NCBI GenBank assembly: GCA_023954035.1
Contig: JAMLIT010000032.1
Coordinates: 1 to 42,707, forward strand
DNA from: Burkholderiaceae bacterium
Lineage (GTDB): Bacteria > Pseudomonadota > Gammaproteobacteria > Burkholderiales > Burkholderiaceae_C
Length of the DNA: 42,707 bases
Reading direction: 5' to 3'
The notes below the pieces were generated by a model. The model had not been told where the DNA came from, did no database searches, and saw only the letters and a list, made by a program, of their open reading frames with translations. The position numbers and the translations under genes are program-made. Of this stretch, positions 41,131 through 42,707 are shown piece after piece. Position 1 is the stretch's first letter, and every line of letters begins with the position of its first letter.

Positions 41131-42707
41131 ATGTTCGACTACATCGTGATCGGCGGCGGCTCGGCCGGATGCGTGCTCGCGGGCAGGCTGAGCGAAGACC
41201 CGGCAGTGCGCGTCTGCCTGCTCGAAGCGGGCAAGCCCGACAACAGCGTGCTGATTCACTGCCCTGCGGGGCTGGCCGTGATGGCCAAGTACGAACTCAA
41301 TGGCTGGGGCCAGAACACCACGCCGCAACCGGGCCTGAACGGCCGCCGGGGTTACCAGCCGCGCGGCAAGGTGCTGGGCGGGTCCAGCTCCATCAACGCC
41401 ATGATTTACGCCCGCGGCCAGCACGCCGACTACGACCACTGGGCGGAAGATGGCAACCCCGGCTGGGGTTGGAGCGACGTGCTGCCATACTTCAAACGCT
41501 CCGAACACAACGAGCGCGGCGCGGACGCCCTGCACGGCAGCGGTGGGCCGCTCAACGTGATGGACCTGCGCTCGCCCAACCCGTTTGCCCAGCATTTTGT
41601 GGAAGCCGGTGTGCAGGCCGGTGAGGTGCGCAACGCAGACTTCAATGGCCCGGCGCAGGAAGGCGTGGGCATGTACCAGGTCACGCACAAAAATGGCGAG
41701 CGCTTCAGCGCCGCCAAGGCCTACCTGACACCACATCTGGCGCGGCCCAACCTGCGCGTCATCACCGGCGCGCGCGCCACGCGCATCGTCTTTGAGGGCA
41801 AGCGTGCGGTGGGCGTCGAATACGAACAGGGCGGCGTGCGCCAGACCTTGCGCTGCTCGCGCGAGGTGTTGCTCTCGGCCGGTGCGCTGCTCTCGCCCCA
41901 GCTCCTGATGCTCTCGGGCATCGGCCAGGGTGCGCAGTTGCAGGCACTGGGCATCCCGGTGCTGCACGATTTGCCTGGTGTTGGACAGCATCTGCACGAC
42001 CACGTCGATGTGGTGCAGGTCATGGACGCGCCGGGCCTCTACGACCTGTTTGGCATCTCACCTACGGGCGCCATGCGCATCCTGCGCGGCATTGGCGAGT
42101 GGCGCCGCGCCCGCAGCGGCATGCTGACCACCAACTTCGCCGAATCCGGCGGTTTCATCAAGAGCCGTCCCGAGGAGGCCGCGCCAGATTTGCAGCTGCA
42201 CTTCGTCATCGGCAAGCTGGTGGACCACGGCCGCAAGACGGTGCTGGGCCACGGCTACTCGTGCCATGTCTGCCTGCTGCAGCCCAAGAGCCGGGGCAGC
42301 GTGCAGCTCGCCAGCAAGGACCCGAACGCCCTGCCACTGGTGGACCCGAACTTCCTGGGCGAGCAGGACGACATCGACCGCCTGGTGCGCGGCATGAAGC
42401 GCATGCGCGAGATCCTGAACCAACCCGCACTGACAAAGTTTGGCGCGCGTGAATCCAAGGCCTCCGCCAGCGCCACGAGCGACGCCGAGATAGCGCAGTT
42501 CATCCGCAACCACGCGGACACCATTTACCACCCGGTGGGCAGTTGCCGCATGGGGCCGGGGCCGCTCGACGTGGTGGATGCCCAGCTGCGTGTGCACGGC
42601 ATGCAGGGGCTGCGGGTGATCGACGCCTCCATCATGCCGCGCGTGGTCAGCGGCAACACCAATGCGCCGACCATCATGATTGCGGAGAAGGCGGTGGATT
42701 TGCTGCG
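41131..42707 (+). CDS. GMC-family FAD oxidoreductase (choline-dehydrogenase-like), 3' end missing
   Basis: ATG 41131 with AAGGAG before it; about 525 codons are visible and no stop occurs before the window edge. Motifs: FAD-binding [23 protein letters not shown] signature 1 [20 protein letters not shown], signature 2 [17 protein letters not shown], catalytic-region [12 protein letters not shown] with the conserved His, and [19 protein letters not shown]. That last block normally ends within about 15-20 residues of the C-terminus, so little is missing. GMC enzymes oxidise alcohols; choline, polyethylene glycol or aliphatic alcohols are possible substrates and cannot be separated here. Confidence 0.93.
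   Translation, partial: MFDYIVIGGGSAGCVLAGRLSEDPAVRVCLLEAGKPDNSVLIHCPAGLAVMAKYELNGWGQNTTPQPGLNGRRGYQPRGKVLGGSSSINAMIYARGQHADYDHWAEDGNPGWGWSDVLPYFKRSEHNERGADALHGSGGPLNVMDLRSPNPFAQHFVEAGVQAGEVRNADFNGPAQEGVGMYQVTHKNGERFSAAKAYLTPHLARPNLRVITGARATRIVFEGKRAVGVEYEQGGVRQTLRCSREVLLSAGALLSPQLLMLSGIGQGAQLQALGIPVLHDLPGVGQHLHDHVDVVQVMDAPGLYDLFGISPTGAMRILRGIGEWRRARSGMLTTNFAESGGFIKSRPEEAAPDLQLHFVIGKLVDHGRKTVLGHGYSCHVCLLQPKSRGSVQLASKDPNALPLVDPNFLGEQDDIDRLVRGMKRMREILNQPALTKFGARESKASASATSDAEIAQFIRNHADTIYHPVGSCRMGPGPLDVVDAQLRVHGMQGLRVIDASIMPRVVSGNTNAPTIMIAEKAVDLL

Overview
The window is GC-rich, densely packed chromosomal DNA that looks like a beta-proteobacterium of the family Comamonadaceae (Acidovorax/Hydrogenophaga-like). 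This is inferred from three things: a Ralstonia-type regulatory hydrogenase locus, a Burkholderiales-type liv/acyl-CoA-ligase cluster, and a dispersed short repeat (GGCCTCTAGCGCTT...AGCAGCTAT) that I associate with Comamonadaceae. No rRNA, tRNA, CRISPR, phage or insertion-sequence transposase was recognised.

Left end (1-6826, plus strand): the end of the H2-responsive sigma-54 activator hoxA, then hoxB-hoxC (H2-sensing regulatory NiFe hydrogenase) and hoxJ (its histidine kinase). HoxC shows the hallmarks of the sensor class: Ile62, Phe110 and no C-terminal extension. An M20 amidohydrolase and a translationally coupled M14-like DUF2817 protein follow closely. 6886-15802: a DUF922 protease remnant; a wax ester synthase/DGAT divergent from an acyl-CoA-binding protein; a minus-strand run of arsC-like reductase, MFS transporter, lipoprotein aminopeptidase and PHA-granule-region protein; an Lrp/AsnC regulator divergent from an EamA exporter; and a cyclopropane-fatty-acid-synthase-like gene overlapping a DUF1840 gene.

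16082-27167: a large minus-strand catabolic cluster. In transcription order it holds a periplasmic binding protein, a long-chain acyl-CoA ligase, livG, livH, livM, livK, livF and a PaaK-like ligase, with a divergent Crp/Fnr-family regulator at its head. The logic is uptake of a carboxylate or amino-acid-like substrate and its activation to a CoA thioester. Gaps in this cluster contain a second repeat family (copies at 15823, 17497 and 18567) and a nested hairpin between livH and livM.

27295-36781: a periplasmic cupredoxin-like protein coupled through a TTGA junction to a membrane GGDEF/EAL protein; a RluF-type pseudouridine synthase; an alpha/beta hydrolase; htpG with a plausible heat-shock promoter; a small unknown protein; and an HD-GYP protein. 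36791-42707: srkA kinase coupled to a DUF2855 gene; the ohrR-ohr peroxide operon with a clear operator palindrome; a REP-like inverted repeat; 3-hydroxybutyryl-CoA dehydrogenase; and a GMC oxidoreductase that runs off the right edge.

Most genes are ordinary core or accessory functions. The most unusual material is the layered repeat landscape. Seven copies of one Comamonadaceae repeat are present, two of them inside open reading frames (srkA and the aminopeptidase). A second family sits in operon gaps, and 32-bp inverted copies flank one gene.
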